Below, one piece after another: positions 29,108-38,151 of a stretch of 42,509 nucleotides of DNA. Under the pieces are notes generated by a model. The model saw only the letters and a program-made list of their open reading frames with translations, ran no database searches and was not told where the DNA came from. Each line of letters starts with the position of its first letter. Within the stretch, counting starts at the first letter, position 1. The position numbers and the translations under genes were made by a program. The stretch comes from Kocuria varians (GTDB taxonomy: Bacteria > Actinomycetota > Actinomycetes > Actinomycetales > Micrococcaceae): positions 1 through 42,509 of the forward strand of contig NZ_BJNW01000025.1 of assembly GCF_006539885.1 (NCBI RefSeq), read 5' to 3'.

Positions 29108-30716
29108 GGCGGGTTCCTTCCGCACCGGGCTCGCCCCGGTGCTCGTCCTGGGCGTAGACCCGGTGGATCTGGCCGGTCTCCGTGAGTTCGCCGCTCTCCA
29201 CGCGGCGGCGGGCGTCCTCCACCAGGTGGTCCTCGACAACCGCCACCTCCTGACCGTCCCCGGCCACCAGGCGGCCGCCCACCACGGTGTCGCCCTCCTC
29301 CAGGCCCTGCACGAAGGAGCGGGGCAGCACGCGGGGCGGAGCGGCCGCGAACACCGAGGAGTCCGGCCGCGAGCCCCACGTGATCTCGTTGAAGAGGATG
29401 TTCAGCAGCACGGCGGTGAGTGCGGCGGCGCTGATGCCGGAGCCCAGCACCACCTGGGTCCACGCGGGGAACTGCTCGTAGAAGCCCGGGGAGACCACGG
29501 GGATCAGGCCCATGGCCATGGCCACCGCCACGACCACCAGGTTCAGCCCCGAGCGGTAGTCGACGCCGCCCAGCGTGCGGATTCCCGACGCCGCCACGGT
29601 CCCGAACAGCACGATGCCGGCACCTCCCAGCACGGGCGAGGGCACCGCGGCCACCACGCGGCCGAGCACGGGCAGCAGGCCCAGCACCACCATGATCACG
29701 CCGGCCCCCGCCACGACGAAGCGGCTGCGGATCCCCGTGATGGCCACGAGCCCCACGTTCTGCGCGAAAGCGGTCTGGGTGAAGGAGTTGAACACGGGGG
29801 ACACCGTGGAGGAGAGCATGTCCGCGCGCAGCCCGTTGGCGATGCGCTTCGAGTCCACGCGGGTCTCGGCCACCTCGCCCACGGCCACGATGTCCGCGGT
29901 GGTCTCGGTCATGGTCACGATGATCACCACGAACATGCCCAGCACGGCCGAGGCCACGAACAGCGGGGTCCCGAAGGCGAACGGGGTGGGGAACCCGACC
30001 ACGGGCCCCTCTCCCACGCCGGAGAACGAGGCCTGACCGGTCACGGCGGCCACCACGGTGCCGATCACGATGGCCAGCAGGATGGACAGCCGGGAGATGG
30101 CGGCGGAGCCCACCTTGGACAGCAGCAGCACCACCAGCAGGGTGAACGCGGCCAGCCCGATGTTGCCCACGGAGCCGTGCTCGGGGCTGTCCTGGGGGCC
30201 CAGGGCCCATCCGGCGGCCACGGGCATCAGCGTCACGCCGATGGTCGTGATGACCACGCCCGAGACCACGGGCGGGAAGAAGCGGATGATCTTGGCGAAG
30301 AACGGTGCGAGCACGAACCCCAGGGCGGAGGCCACGAGGATGGCACCGAAGACCACGCGCAGTCCCTCTTCCCCGGGGGTGCCCTGAAGGATGGTGAGCA
30401 TGGTGGCCACGCCCGCGAAGGACACGCCCTGCACCAGGGGAAGCTGCGCCCCCAGGAACGGCACCCCCACGCTCTGCAGGATGGTGGCGAGGCCCCCGGT
30501 GAACAGGGCGGCGGCCACCAGGATCCCCGTGGCCGTGGCGTCCAGGCCGGCGGCGTTGCCGATGATGAGCGGCACGGCGATCACCCCGCCGTACATGGTG
30601 AGCACGTGCTGGAGCCCGTACGCGAGGGACTTGCCGACCCCCAGGTAGGCGTCCTCCGGGCGGCGGGGCGCACCCGCTGCATCTGGTGCGGTGCTGGTCT
30701 TCGGGAGGCGCTTCAC
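29091..30716 (-). CDS. NCS2-family purine permease
   Basis: A 541-residue nucleobase:cation symporter-2 protein with about 12-14 membrane segments. It shows GLQHVLTMYGGVIAVPLI near the start and the family signature around SFTQTAFAQNVGLVAITGIRSR, with AQNVG as in urate/xanthine carriers. A hydrophilic tail of about 80 residues follows the last membrane segment. The GTG start at 30716 has GAGGGG nine bases upstream; the frame runs to 30758. Neighbours (guaD, xdhABC) point to xanthine, guanine or urate as cargo. Exact specificity is open. Confidence 0.88.
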   Translation of the reverse strand: MKRLPKTSTAPDAAGAPRRPEDAYLGVGKSLAYGLQHVLTMYGGVIAVPLIIGNAAGLDATATGILVAAALFTGGLATILQSVGVPFLGAQLPLVQGVSFAGVATMLTILQGTPGEEGLRVVFGAILVASALGFVLAPFFAKIIRFFPPVVSGVVITTIGVTLMPVAAGWALGPQDSPEHGSVGNIGLAAFTLLVVLLLSKVGSAAISRLSILLAIVIGTVVAAVTGQASFSGVGEGPVVGFPTPFAFGTPLFVASAVLGMFVVIIVTMTETTADIVAVGEVAETRVDSKRIANGLRADMLSSTVSPVFNSFTQTAFAQNVGLVAITGIRSRFVVAGAGVIMVVLGLLPVLGRVVAAVPSPVLGGAGIVLFGTVAASGIRTLGGVDYRSGLNLVVVAVAMAMGLIPVVSPGFYEQFPAWTQVVLGSGISAAALTAVLLNILFNEITWGSRPDSSVFAAAPPRVLPRSFVQGLEEGDTVVGGRLVAGDGQEVAVVEDHLVEDARRRVESGELTETGQIHRVYAQDEHRGEPGAEGTRHDERP

Positions 30717-30855
30717 AGCGATCGACCCCTCATTCTTGAGCCGCTGGGCCGGGTGCACACGCCGGTGGTGGTCCCTACCTGCGCGTCCTCCGACCCGGAA
30801 CCGGTCTGGTGGATCCGCGTCCCGAGGGTGGACCGCGGCGACGTGGAGGGAGTTG

Positions 30856-30885
30856 AGCGTAACCGGCTGCGAGTGTGAGGTGCAA
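30856..30885 (-). promoter_or_regulatory. Promoter of the permease/guanine deaminase operon
   Basis: On the minus strand, TTGCAC (30885-30880), 18 bases and TACGCT (30861-30856). The leader would be about 130 bases; I see no known purine riboswitch core in it. The rest of the 308-base gap 30717-31024 shows nothing else definite. Confidence 0.5.
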
Positions 30886-31011
30886 CACGCCCGCTTTTCG
30901 GATCGAGGCGGGTGACTTCCAGGATGCGGAAGCAGGTGGAGTCTCTGCGGGCTCCCGCCCAGTGGTTCGCCACTGCTCGACCCGGCAGCGGTTCCGATCC
31001 TCGCCAGCCCG

Positions 31012-31017
31012 TAGGCT
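31012..31017 (+). promoter_or_regulatory. Candidate -10 box giving a leaderless kinase transcript
   Basis: TAGGCT ends 7 bases before the ATG at 31025, as in several other genes of this window. No good -35 box is visible. Confidence 0.4.
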
Positions 31018-31024
31018 CACCCCC

Positions 31025-31588
31025 ATGACCCACCAGCTGCCTCCTCCCCGCCGCATCCTGGTGGCCGGGGTCAGCGGCGCGGGCAAGACGACGCTCTGCC
31101 GGGAGGTCGCGCGGCGGTCCGGGATCCCGCACACCGAGATCGACGCCCTGTTCCACGGCCCAGGCTGGACGCCGCGCCCCGAGTTCGCAGCGGAGGTGAA
31201 GTGCCTGGCAGCCCAGGACGCATGGGTCACGGAGTGGCAGTACGACGCCGCACGGCCCCTTCTCGCCGAGCACGCCGACAGGCTCCTGTGGCTCGACTTC
31301 CCCTTCTGGGCGGTGACGTTCCCGCGCGTCGTGCGCCGGACTGTGCGGCGCAGTCTGTGCCGCGAGGTGCTGTGGAACGGCAACAGGGAAGCCCCGCTAC
31401 GCAGCATCCTCACGGACCCGGAGCACATCCTCCGCTGGGCGCTCGTCACCCGGCACGTCTACCGGGAGCGCATCCCCGCGCTAGCCCGGACAACCCCGCC
31501 CCTGCGGATGGTGGGGCTGCACAGTTCCCGGGAGGCGAGGGCGTGGCTCGCGGCCACCTGGCCGCACCGTCCCGGTGCGGCCGACTGA
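31025..31588 (+). CDS. Small P-loop kinase (adenylate-kinase/topology-modulation-protein-like)
   Basis: A 187-residue P-loop NTPase. Walker A is AGVSGAGKTTL (about 14-24); EIDALFHGPGWTPRP and LLWLDFPFWAVTFPRVVRRTVRR follow the pattern of the 'DNA topology modulation protein FlaR'/AAA_17 group of small nucleoside- or metabolite-kinase-like proteins. ATG 31025 is chosen because the Walker A sits at the usual distance and a -10 box lies just before it. It stands alone and converges with the ThDP decarboxylase region. Substrate unknown. Confidence 0.78.
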   Translation: MTHQLPPPRRILVAGVSGAGKTTLCREVARRSGIPHTEIDALFHGPGWTPRPEFAAEVKCLAAQDAWVTEWQYDAARPLLAEHADRLLWLDFPFWAVTFPRVVRRTVRRSLCREVLWNGNREAPLRSILTDPEHILRWALVTRHVYRERIPALARTTPPLRMVGLHSSREARAWLAATWPHRPGAAD

Positions 31589-31628
31589 ACCCGTTGCCAC
31601 CAGCACCCGGCACGGGGCACACGGACGA

Positions 31629-31690
31629 GTGAGGGCCTTCTGCACGGTCTCCGCGCGGGTGTCCATGGTAGAGGCGTACCCGGTGACGCT
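31629..31690 (-). pseudogene. Displaced 3'-end remnant of a ThDP decarboxylase gene
   Basis: Read on the minus strand, this segment encodes SVTGYASTMDTRAETVQKAL, close to GATGYSATMDTLAETVQKAL at the C-terminus of the decarboxylase encoded at 32545-34206. At the DNA level 48 of 55 positions match between 31635-31689 and 32588-32642 (counted by eye, offset 953, no gaps). The last ten codons and the stop are missing. It lies on the far side of the AT-rich islet from the intact gene, in the same orientation. A diverged relic rather than a fresh duplication. Confidence 0.75.
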
Positions 31691-31829
31691 GTGTCCTGCT
31701 GAGAACCGCGCTCAGATTTGGAACGAAAGCTCGCCGGGGGAGGCACGAGCGAGAGCATGGGGTTGCAGGTCACGGCACTACCCCCGCATAATTAATCTAG
31801 CAGGACGCCGGAAGGCCTCCCGCACATCC

Positions 31830-31855
31830 AAGGCCCCGCAGACATGCGGGGCCTT
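31830..31855. terminator. Strong hairpin terminator
   Basis: AAGGCCCCGCA (31830-31840), four-base loop, and a perfect complement (31845-31855), followed by GTGCTTT on the plus strand. It lies 5 bases beyond the DUF3800 stop (minus strand) and could also stop transcripts coming from the kinase gene. Confidence 0.75.
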
Positions 31856-31860
31856 GTGCT

Positions 31861-32346
31861 TTAGGGCCAAATATAATCAAAGCAGCACACCTTATTTATA
31901 TTTTGTTTAATCTTAATCATGGATTTCTTTGCAGCCGGATGGCTCTCCGTAGAATGATTGTATTTTAGTTTAAAAAATGTTGCAACATCCACCGCTTGAA
32001 GTATCCTGGAGTGATTCGATGGGCCGAAGTAAATTGTATCCATCAAATGATTCAGAGGTATACTTGTCTGTCCCGAGGCGGCATGCTGGCGGAGGCTCTT
32101 AAATCGAGTGCGGGAATCTGGTGCAGTATGATGTTCGTCAGCTAACACTAGCGCCAAATCCCTACCCAGGTGGGCGCGGGTCAAGATTTTCTCAATTTCT
32201 TCGAGAGCAATTGAACAGATGTTGTCAAACCCATTCTCTATGGCTCTAGTCTGACTTTCGTTTACTACTAAAGCCCCCATCGCGTAAATTTTTTCACCGT
32301 TTGTCACGGATGTCCGAGAAGACTCATCCACGTAGGCGAGTAACAT
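31861..32346 (-). CDS. DUF3800-domain protein, shortened
   Basis: A 161-residue protein with the DUF3800 landmarks: MLLAYVDES at the N-terminus, ALVLADEH in the middle and SRILQAVDVATFFKLKYN followed by HPAAKKSM near the end. DUF3800 proteins are frequent on phages and islands; their activity is not established, though a nuclease-like fold has been proposed. Compared with the family pattern I remember, the segment between the N-terminal strand region (FDNI) and IEKILTRAHL appears to be missing about 60-80 residues, so this may be an internally deleted form. Codon use is strongly AT-biased, unlike all neighbours. ATG 32346 with GAGAGG eight bases upstream is preferred over GTG 32355. Confidence 0.72.
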   Translation of the reverse strand: MLLAYVDESSRTSVTNGEKIYAMGALVVNESQTRAIENGFDNICSIALEEIEKILTRAHLGRDLALVLADEHHTAPDSRTRFKSLRQHAASGQTSIPLNHLMDTIYFGPSNHSRILQAVDVATFFKLKYNHSTESHPAAKKSMIKIKQNINKVCCFDYIWP

Positions 32347-32406
32347 TGAACACACCTCTCTTTTGCGGCTGATTCAATTAATTTTTACAACTGAAATGAT
32401 ACCAAC

Positions 32407-32421
32407 TTACGTTATACGTAA
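32407..32421. promoter_or_regulatory. Perfect palindrome upstream of the DUF3800 gene
   Basis: TTACGT-TAT-ACGTAA lies about 60 bases before the DUF3800 start, in an AT-rich control region (32347-32530) with no other gene. A candidate operator; no regulator is encoded in the islet. Confidence 0.45.
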
Positions 32422-32544
32422 TGACTTATTTAGTACGAAATTCTTCGGCTCAGACTGTGCGTACTACTCAAAAAATTTTGCCTGAGATGGTACTTTTTTT
32501 CTTAACCCTCGGCGCTAAATTTTGGTTCCTGACTCGCTCTCGCC

Positions 32545-34206
32545 TCAGATCTTCAGGTGCACCAGGCTCGGCCCCGTGGTCGCGAGCGCCTTCTGCACGG
32601 TCTCGGCCAGGGTGTCCATGGTCGCGGAGTACCCGGTGGCGCCGAACCCTTCCGCGAGCTTGACCCAGTCCGGCTGCACGAGGTCCACGGCCAGGGGGTC
32701 GATGTTCCGGTCCAGCATGTTCTGCCGGATCTCGCCGTAGCCGTCGTTGTCCACGCAGATCACGGGCAGGTCCAGGCCCAGTTCCACGGCGGTCATGAGC
32801 TCCTGGACGGAGAACATCAGCGCGCCGTCGCCCACGAGGCACACCACCGGCCGCTCCGGTGCGGCGAGCTTGGCGCCCACCGCGGCGGGCAGGCCGTAGC
32901 CCAGGGTCGCGTACGTGCCCATGTAGAGCAGCGAGTGCGGCTGGGGCGCGCGGAAGAACGTGGTGGAGCCCATGTAGGTCACCTGGGAGGAGTCCCCGGC
33001 CAGGATGGTGTCGTCCGGGACCACCTCCATGATGGTCTCGTTCAGCGCCGCGAGATCGGGCGCCCACTGGCGTCCCTCCTCGTCCATCGCCTCGAACACC
33101 GAGCGCAGGTCCCGCTCCGGGCGCGGCGGGGCGCCGGCGGCGTCGAACGCGGCCCGCAGCCCCTCCAGCAGCTGGGGCACCACGGCGGACGCGTTGCCCG
33201 GGACCTCCACGTCCGGGGAGAGGTTGCACAGCATCTGGTCCCGCATGATGTCCACGCGCACGATCGGGCCCTGGGGCGTGATGTCCCCGCCCCACAGCTC
33301 GGCCTCGCCCACCTTGGATCCGATCACGAGCAGCGCGTCCGCGGAGCGCAGGAACTCGTGGGCGGTGCTCAGCCGCAGGTCAGCGCCCAGGGAGAGTCGG
33401 TGCTTCTCCGGGATCGCGCCCTTGCCGTTGGTCGTGGTGATCACGGGCGCCTCCAGCAGCTCGGCGAGCTCCAGCAGCCGCGGACCCGCGGCGAGCGAGC
33501 CGCCGCCGGCGAGGATGACCGGTCGCTCACTGGCTGCGAGCGCAGCAACGGCCGCGGCGACGTCGTGCTCGGGGGCCGGCGTGGGCTCGCCCAGGGGGCG
33601 TGGTGCCGTGGCCGACTCCGGGACGTCCGCCGCGGACTCGAGGATGTCCAGCGGGATCTCGATGTGGATGGGCCGCGGCCGGGAGTGGACGAAGTCGCGC
33701 ATGGCGTCGTGGATCATGGTCACGGCCTCGGCGCCGGAGGTCACGCGCCGGGAGACGCCCACGATCGCGTTGACCGCGGCGGAGGGGTTCTTGGTCTCGT
33801 GCAACGAGCCGATGTCTCGGAAGTCGTGGCCCACCGGGCGCCCCGGGGAGAGCAGGATCATGGGCCGGGACTCGGCGTAGGCGGTCGCCGCGCCGGACAG
33901 CGAGTTGAGCAGGCCGGGCCCGGAGGTGGTGATGACGACGCCGGGCAGTCCCCGCACCTGCGACCAGCCGTCCGCGCCGTAGGACGCCCCCTGCTCGTGC
34001 CGCGTGGTGACCGCGCGGATCCCGAGCGAGCGCAGCGGTCGGTAGAACTCGAGCGAGTGGGTGCCGGGGATGCCGAAGACGGTGTCGATCCCGTAGCCGC
34101 GCAGGGTCTCGAGCACGGCGGTGGCCACGGTGCGCTCCGGGCGCTCGCCGCCCGCTCCGGCGCCGGGGGTCTCGGGTGCCGTGGTGATGGTGTTCTCGGT
34201 GCTCAT
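32545..34206 (-). CDS. aruI: ThDP-dependent decarboxylase, probably 5-guanidino-2-oxopentanoate decarboxylase (AruI-like)
   Basis: A 553-residue acetolactate-synthase-fold enzyme. The catalytic Glu is in RHEQGASYGADG (about residue 68) and the ThDP/Mg motif is GDGALMFSVQELMTAVELGLDLPVICVDNDGYGEI (about 445-480, starting GDG). True acetolactate synthase is less likely: there is no adjacent small subunit or branched-chain gene. The neighbours are an aminotransferase and a guanidinobutyrase-family enzyme, which with this one form the arginine transaminase route; decarboxylation of 2-ketoarginine to 4-guanidinobutyraldehyde is the expected step. The start ATG 34206 overlaps the symporter stop (ATGA). 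Its 3' end borders islet A, where a relic of the same end also lies. Substrate assignment rests on context. Confidence 0.72.
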   Translation of the reverse strand: MSTENTITTAPETPGAGAGGERPERTVATAVLETLRGYGIDTVFGIPGTHSLEFYRPLRSLGIRAVTTRHEQGASYGADGWSQVRGLPGVVITTSGPGLLNSLSGAATAYAESRPMILLSPGRPVGHDFRDIGSLHETKNPSAAVNAIVGVSRRVTSGAEAVTMIHDAMRDFVHSRPRPIHIEIPLDILESAADVPESATAPRPLGEPTPAPEHDVAAAVAALAASERPVILAGGGSLAAGPRLLELAELLEAPVITTTNGKGAIPEKHRLSLGADLRLSTAHEFLRSADALLVIGSKVGEAELWGGDITPQGPIVRVDIMRDQMLCNLSPDVEVPGNASAVVPQLLEGLRAAFDAAGAPPRPERDLRSVFEAMDEEGRQWAPDLAALNETIMEVVPDDTILAGDSSQVTYMGSTTFFRAPQPHSLLYMGTYATLGYGLPAAVGAKLAAPERPVVCLVGDGALMFSVQELMTAVELGLDLPVICVDNDGYGEIRQNMLDRNIDPLAVDLVQPDWVKLAEGFGATGYSATMDTLAETVQKALATTGPSLVHLKI

Positions 34207-35648
34207 GCCTTGGACTCCTGGATGCGTCGGTTCCATTCCTGACTGACCTCGGGGGTGGTGGGCCGCGTGAGCAGCGAGACCACCACGTAGACCACGGCGG
34301 AGGCGCCCAGGCCCATGTAGATGGGGGCGTTGGCCATCACGCCGAAGACCACCATGCCCACCACGGTGGCGACGACGCCGGCGGCCATCGACCACATGGC
34401 ACCCGCCGCGGTGCCCCGCTTCCAGACCAGGCCGCCCAGCACGGCCACGAGCAGACCGCCCACCAGCAGGTCGTAGGCGATGGTGAGGGCGGTGACGGTG
34501 GAGCTCACGAGCATGGACATGACGGTGACGACCAGACCGACGACCACCACGTAGACGCGGTCCTTCAGGACGGAGGCGTCCTCGGAACGGGCGCGGGCGA
34601 CGTCGTCGTCGGAGGCCCCGAAGAGGCCCTTGAGCGTGGGCACCACGTCCACGCGCGCGACCGTGGCCGCGGCGATCGTGGCGCCGGACGCCGTGGACAT
34701 CATGGCCGCCACGCCGGCCGCGAGCACGACGCCGCCGAGACCCACCGGGACGTGGTGCTGGGCCATGGCCGCGAAGGCCTCCTCGGGCATCGCCAGACCG
34801 GGCATCACGGCCGCGGCGGCGGTGCCGATCAGGGCGCCGGCCACGCCGTAGAGGGCCACGTAGCCGGCCGCGGCGAGGCCGCCCCAGCGGGCCACGCGCG
34901 GCGAGCGGGCGGTGAGGACGCGCTGCCAGATGTCCTGGCCGATCAGCATGCCGAAGCCATAGACCACGAACTGCGTGAGGATCGCCTGGAACCCCATGGA
35001 CCCCACGTCGAAGAAGGATGCGTCCAGGCGCTCGTGGATTCCGGACCAGCCACCGGCGGCGGAGAGGGAGAAGGGGAGCAGGATCGCGAACATGCCCACG
35101 GTCATGAACACGAACTGCATCAGGTCCGTGAGCGTGATGGACCACATGCCGCCGAGCACCGAGTAGGCGATCACCACGGCGCCGCCCAGCAGGATCGCCC
35201 AGGGGCGGGAGATGGGGAACAGCACGGAGAAGATGGAGGCGTACGCGGAGGTGGAGGTCACCGCGATCATCAGCGTGTAGGCGAGCATCACGAACGACGA
35301 CGCCGTGGCACCGCCCTTCGCGCCGTAGCGCAGCTGCAGCATCTGGGAGACGGTGAAGACCTTCAGGGACTGGATGCGCGCGGCGAAGAAGAGGCTGAGC
35401 ACGGCCAGCCCCACCGCGATCGCCACCACGAGCCACATGCCCGAGATGCCATATTCGTAGCCGAGACCCACGCCGCCCACGGTGGAGGCGCCACCGAGGA
35501 CCACCGCCGCCATGGTGGAGGTGTAGAGCCCCGTGCCGAGACGACGGCCCGCCACGCGGTAGTCGGTGGCGTTGCGGGCGCGCCGGGCGGCCCACAGTCC
35601 GATCACCACCATCACGGCCAGGTAGAGCACGATGACGAGCACGTTCAC
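34203..35648 (-). CDS. Sodium:solute symporter (SSS family)
   Basis: A 481-residue polytopic protein with about 13 membrane segments and SSS hallmarks: [19 protein letters not shown] near residue 30-50, [15 protein letters not shown] near 165 and [18 protein letters not shown] near 325. It imports a solute with Na+. A GTG start at 35648 has GAGGAG seven bases upstream. Translationally coupled to the AruI-like decarboxylase, it is a candidate importer of arginine or a guanidino compound; that is inference. Confidence 0.85.
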   Translation of the reverse strand: MNVLVIVLYLAVMVVIGLWAARRARNATDYRVAGRRLGTGLYTSTMAAVVLGGASTVGGVGLGYEYGISGMWLVVAIAVGLAVLSLFFAARIQSLKVFTVSQMLQLRYGAKGGATASSFVMLAYTLMIAVTSTSAYASIFSVLFPISRPWAILLGGAVVIAYSVLGGMWSITLTDLMQFVFMTVGMFAILLPFSLSAAGGWSGIHERLDASFFDVGSMGFQAILTQFVVYGFGMLIGQDIWQRVLTARSPRVARWGGLAAAGYVALYGVAGALIGTAAAAVMPGLAMPEEAFAAMAQHHVPVGLGGVVLAAGVAAMMSTASGATIAAATVARVDVVPTLKGLFGASDDDVARARSEDASVLKDRVYVVVVGLVVTVMSMLVSSTVTALTIAYDLLVGGLLVAVLGGLVWKRGTAAGAMWSMAAGVVATVVGMVVFGVMANAPIYMGLGASAVVYVVVSLLTRPTTPEVSQEWNRRIQESKA

Positions 35649-35865
35649 AGGGGATCTCCTCGGACGGGAAAGCGGCAGGATGGTGCGCCCGGCGGGCTGC
35701 AGTGCCCGCGCGCAGAACTCTGGCGCTAGGGTTTATGTACCAGGTCACAGAAAAATATCACTCCGGTCCCTCCAGGGTGCGCCGGAGGCCGCGCGGCGTG
35801 ACCTGCCGATGCGCCGTCGGCCATGTGGAAGCTCCCCGGGCGATCCCCGGGCGGAAGGAGACACG
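35649..35865. promoter_or_regulatory. Divergent promoter region of the arginine-catabolic genes
   Basis: A 217-base gap between the symporter (minus) and the guanidinobutyrase gene (plus). An AT-rich patch at 35726-35762 (TAGGGTTTATGTACC, then AAAAATATCA) probably holds both promoters, but I cannot fix -35/-10 pairs with confidence. Confidence 0.4.
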
Positions 35866-36903
35866 GTGGAACCGGAACGCATTGTCGAGACGAATGCCGC
35901 GGGTGAGCAGCGGGTGGGGCCCGTGAACGCCGCCCTCACGCCGCGCTGGGCGGGGCCCGCCACGTTCGCGCGGCTGCCCCGCACGGACCAGGTGGAGCAC
36001 ACGGACGTGGCCGTCGTGGGTGTCCCCTTCGACTCCGGCGTCTCCTACCGACCGGGTGCGCGGTTCGGCCCGAACCACGTGCGCGAGTCCTCGCGGCTGC
36101 TGCGCCCGTACAACCCCGCCCAGAACCACTCGCCCTTCGCGAACCTGCAGGTCGCGGACGCCGGTGACCTGGTGGGCAACCCGTTCGACATCCGCGAGGC
36201 CATCGACTCCATCGAGTCCGGGGTCAAGGAGCTGATGGGGCAGGACACCAAGATCGTGGCGATCGGCGGTGACCACACCATCGCCCTGCCGCTGCTGCGG
36301 GCCGCGCACTCCCGCCACGGGAAGGTCGCGCTGCTGCACTTCGACGCCCACCTGGACACGTGGGACACCTACTTCGGCGCCGAGTACACGCACGGCACCC
36401 CGTTCCGTCGTGCGTTCGAGGAGGGGATCATCGACACGGACGCGGTGATGCACGTGGGCACCCGCGGGCCCCTCTACGGCACGCAGGACCTCGAGGACGA
36501 CTCCCGGTTCGGCTTCGAGATCGTCTCCTCCGCGGACGTGCTGCGCTCCGGCGTGGACGAGGTGGTCCGCACGCTGCGCGAGCGCGTGGGCGACCGCCCG
36601 CTCTACATCTCCCTGGACATCGACGTCCTGGACCCCGCCCACGCACCGGGCACCGGCACCCCGGAGGCCGGCGGCATCACGAGCCGCGAGGTGCTGGAGA
36701 TCCTGCGCGGGCTGCGCGGCCTGGACGTGGTGGCCTGCGACGTCGTGGAGGTCGCCCCCGCGTACGACCACGCAGAACTGACGGGCATCGCCGCCGCCCA
36801 CGTGGTCTACGAGCTGCTCTCCCTGATCAGCCTGGGCGCCGACGCCGCCGCGGACGGCCCTGCCTACGGCATCTCCGGCGCGCGCTACGGGGAGTCCTCG
36901 TGA
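35866..36903 (+). CDS. Ureohydrolase: guanidinobutyrase/agmatinase family
   Basis: A 345-residue binuclear manganese ureohydrolase. Metal ligands: [11 protein letters not shown] (about 133-143), [10 protein letters not shown] (about 155-164) and [19 protein letters not shown] (about 250-268). The HAPGTGTPE form and [15 protein letters not shown] are typical of agmatinase/guanidinobutyrase rather than arginase. It releases urea from a guanidino compound. Next to an AruI-like decarboxylase and an aminotransferase, 4-guanidinobutyrate (to GABA) is the likely substrate, with agmatine as alternative. GTG 35866 has GGAAGGAG six bases upstream. Stop overlaps the next start (GTGA). Confidence 0.87.
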   Translation: MEPERIVETNAAGEQRVGPVNAALTPRWAGPATFARLPRTDQVEHTDVAVVGVPFDSGVSYRPGARFGPNHVRESSRLLRPYNPAQNHSPFANLQVADAGDLVGNPFDIREAIDSIESGVKELMGQDTKIVAIGGDHTIALPLLRAAHSRHGKVALLHFDAHLDTWDTYFGAEYTHGTPFRRAFEEGIIDTDAVMHVGTRGPLYGTQDLEDDSRFGFEIVSSADVLRSGVDEVVRTLRERVGDRPLYISLDIDVLDPAHAPGTGTPEAGGITSREVLEILRGLRGLDVVACDVVEVAPAYDHAELTGIAAAHVVYELLSLISLGADAAADGPAYGISGARYGESS

Positions 36904-38084
36904 GCGCGTTCGCGTCCCGCGCGGACGAGTTCAGGCCGTCTCCCGTCCGCGCCGTCTTCGAGGTGGCGCGCGATCCCTCCGTGGTCTCCCTGGCCGGGGG
37001 CAATCCCGACCTCTCGGTGCTGCCCGCGGATGCCGTGGGCGACCTCGCCGGGACGCTGCTGCGCGGCCGAGCGGGAGAGCTGCTGCAGTACGGCTCCGGC
37101 GCGGGGATGGACGAGCTGCGCCAGCTGGTCGTGAAGCTCATGGCCCGTGGCGGGTCCACGGTGACTGAGCACGACGTCCTGCCCACCACGGGTTCGCAGG
37201 CCGGGCTGGACCTGGTGACCAAGCTCTACTGCAACCCCGGGGACGTGATCCTCGCGGAGGGTCCCACCTACGTGGGGGCGCTCGGGGTCTTCGGGGCGTA
37301 CGAGGCCGAGGTCCGCCACGTCGAGATGGACCACGACGGGATGCAGCCCGAGGCCGTGGCGCAGGCCCTGGACGAGCTCGCGGCGCAGGGTCGACGCGTG
37401 CCGTTCGTCTACGTGATCCCCAGCTTCCAGAACCCCACCGGCGTGACCATGCCGGAGGAGCGGCGTCGCGAGCTGGTAGCCGTGTGCGCGCAGCGGGACG
37501 TGCTGATCGTCGAGGACGACCCGTACGCGCTGCTCGGCTTCGACCGCGGTGAACCGGTGCCCTCGATGCACGGGATGGACCCGAAGCATGTAATCCACCT
37601 GGGCAGCTTCTCCAAGATCTTCGCGCCCGGGCTGCGGGTCGGGTGGATGGCAGCCCCGCCGGAGGTGCGCGGGCGGCTGCAGATCGCCGCGGAGTCCGTG
37701 GTGATCCACCCCTCCAACGTGGCGCAGTCACTCGTCACCTCCTGGGTGGGGTCCGAGCACTGGCAGCCCGCGCTGGACCGCGCCGTGGAGCTCTACCGCG
37801 AGCGGTGGACCGCCATGGAGGAGGCCCTCACGCAGTACATGCCCGAATCGGCATCCTGGACCACGCCCACGGGCGGCTTCTTCACGTGGGTCACGGCGGA
37901 GCAGCTGCGGGGCCGGGACATCCTGGCCGACGCCGTGGCCCACGGTGTGGTGCTCGTGCCGGGTTCCGCGTGCTACATGGACGGGCGGGAGTCCGACGCC
38001 GTGCGGCTCGCCTTCTCGGGCGTCGCCCCCGCGCGCATCACCGAGGGCGTCCGACGGTTCGCTGAGGTGCTGAAGGCGGGCTGA
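36900..38084 (+). CDS. PLP-dependent class I/II aminotransferase, possibly arginine:pyruvate transaminase
   Basis: A 394-residue aminotransferase (AruH of Pseudomonas is similar in length). PLP Lys is in [16 protein letters not shown]; the family pattern [39 protein letters not shown] and VEDDPYALL is complete. It would convert arginine to 2-ketoarginine, feeding the decarboxylase encoded across the divergent promoter. The GTG start at 36900 overlaps the ureohydrolase stop by four bases. The group also contains aromatic and alpha-aminoadipate transaminases, so the amino donor is inferred from context. Confidence 0.85.
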   Translation: MSAFASRADEFRPSPVRAVFEVARDPSVVSLAGGNPDLSVLPADAVGDLAGTLLRGRAGELLQYGSGAGMDELRQLVVKLMARGGSTVTEHDVLPTTGSQAGLDLVTKLYCNPGDVILAEGPTYVGALGVFGAYEAEVRHVEMDHDGMQPEAVAQALDELAAQGRRVPFVYVIPSFQNPTGVTMPEERRRELVAVCAQRDVLIVEDDPYALLGFDRGEPVPSMHGMDPKHVIHLGSFSKIFAPGLRVGWMAAPPEVRGRLQIAAESVVIHPSNVAQSLVTSWVGSEHWQPALDRAVELYRERWTAMEEALTQYMPESASWTTPTGGFFTWVTAEQLRGRDILADAVAHGVVLVPGSACYMDGRESDAVRLAFSGVAPARITEGVRRFAEVLKAG

Positions 38085-38101
38085 CGCCGCGGCCGCCTCC
38101 T

Positions 38102-38146
38102 CGGCAGTTCTGTCGCGCACGCATGGTGCACCCCGCAGAACTGCCG
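38102..38146. terminator. Terminator between aminotransferase and MmcQ/YjbR genes
   Basis: A perfect 11-bp stem (CGGCAGTTCTG at 38102-38112, complement at 38136-38146) with a 23-base loop lies between the two convergent stops. Confidence 0.7.
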
Positions 38147-38151
38147 GGGGG

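Larger units (their letters stand above)
31691..32544. mobile_element. AT-rich islet A carrying a DUF3800 gene
   Basis: From about 31770 to 32530 the base composition falls sharply below that of the surrounding chromosome, with runs such as TTTTTTT and many ATA/TAA codons. The islet lies exactly between the stop codon of the ThDP decarboxylase gene (32545) and a remnant of that gene's 3' end (31629-31690). It carries one gene, a terminator and a palindromic upstream region, and no recombinase. Near the two edges, GCGCTCAGATTTGG (31708-31721) and GCGCTAAATTTTGG (about 32512-32525) look alike and may be degenerate end repeats. Classification as mobile is inference. Confidence 0.6.

Noticed and set aside
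30717-30855. Purine riboswitch in the permease leader
   Set aside because: The roughly 130-base leader is GC-rich and lacks the conserved core of known guanine or xanthine riboswitches.
31730-31800. tRNA- or attachment-like sequence near the left edge of islet A
   Set aside because: GGGGG and CCCCC ends and a GGTTGCAGG stretch recall a tRNA 3' half, but the stems do not pair beyond five bases and no anticodon arm can be drawn.
32545-34206. Catabolic or anabolic acetolactate synthase
   Set aside because: The fold fits, but no small subunit, ketol-acid reductoisomerase or acetolactate decarboxylase is nearby, while guanidino-compound genes are; still an alternative.
29091-35729. Long open frames on the strand opposite real genes (for example 28866-30878, 25338-28904, 32557-34242)
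   Set aside because: They are by-products of high-GC third positions: His/Gly/Arg-rich, no family motifs, no ribosome sites, and fully covered by well-supported genes on the other strand.
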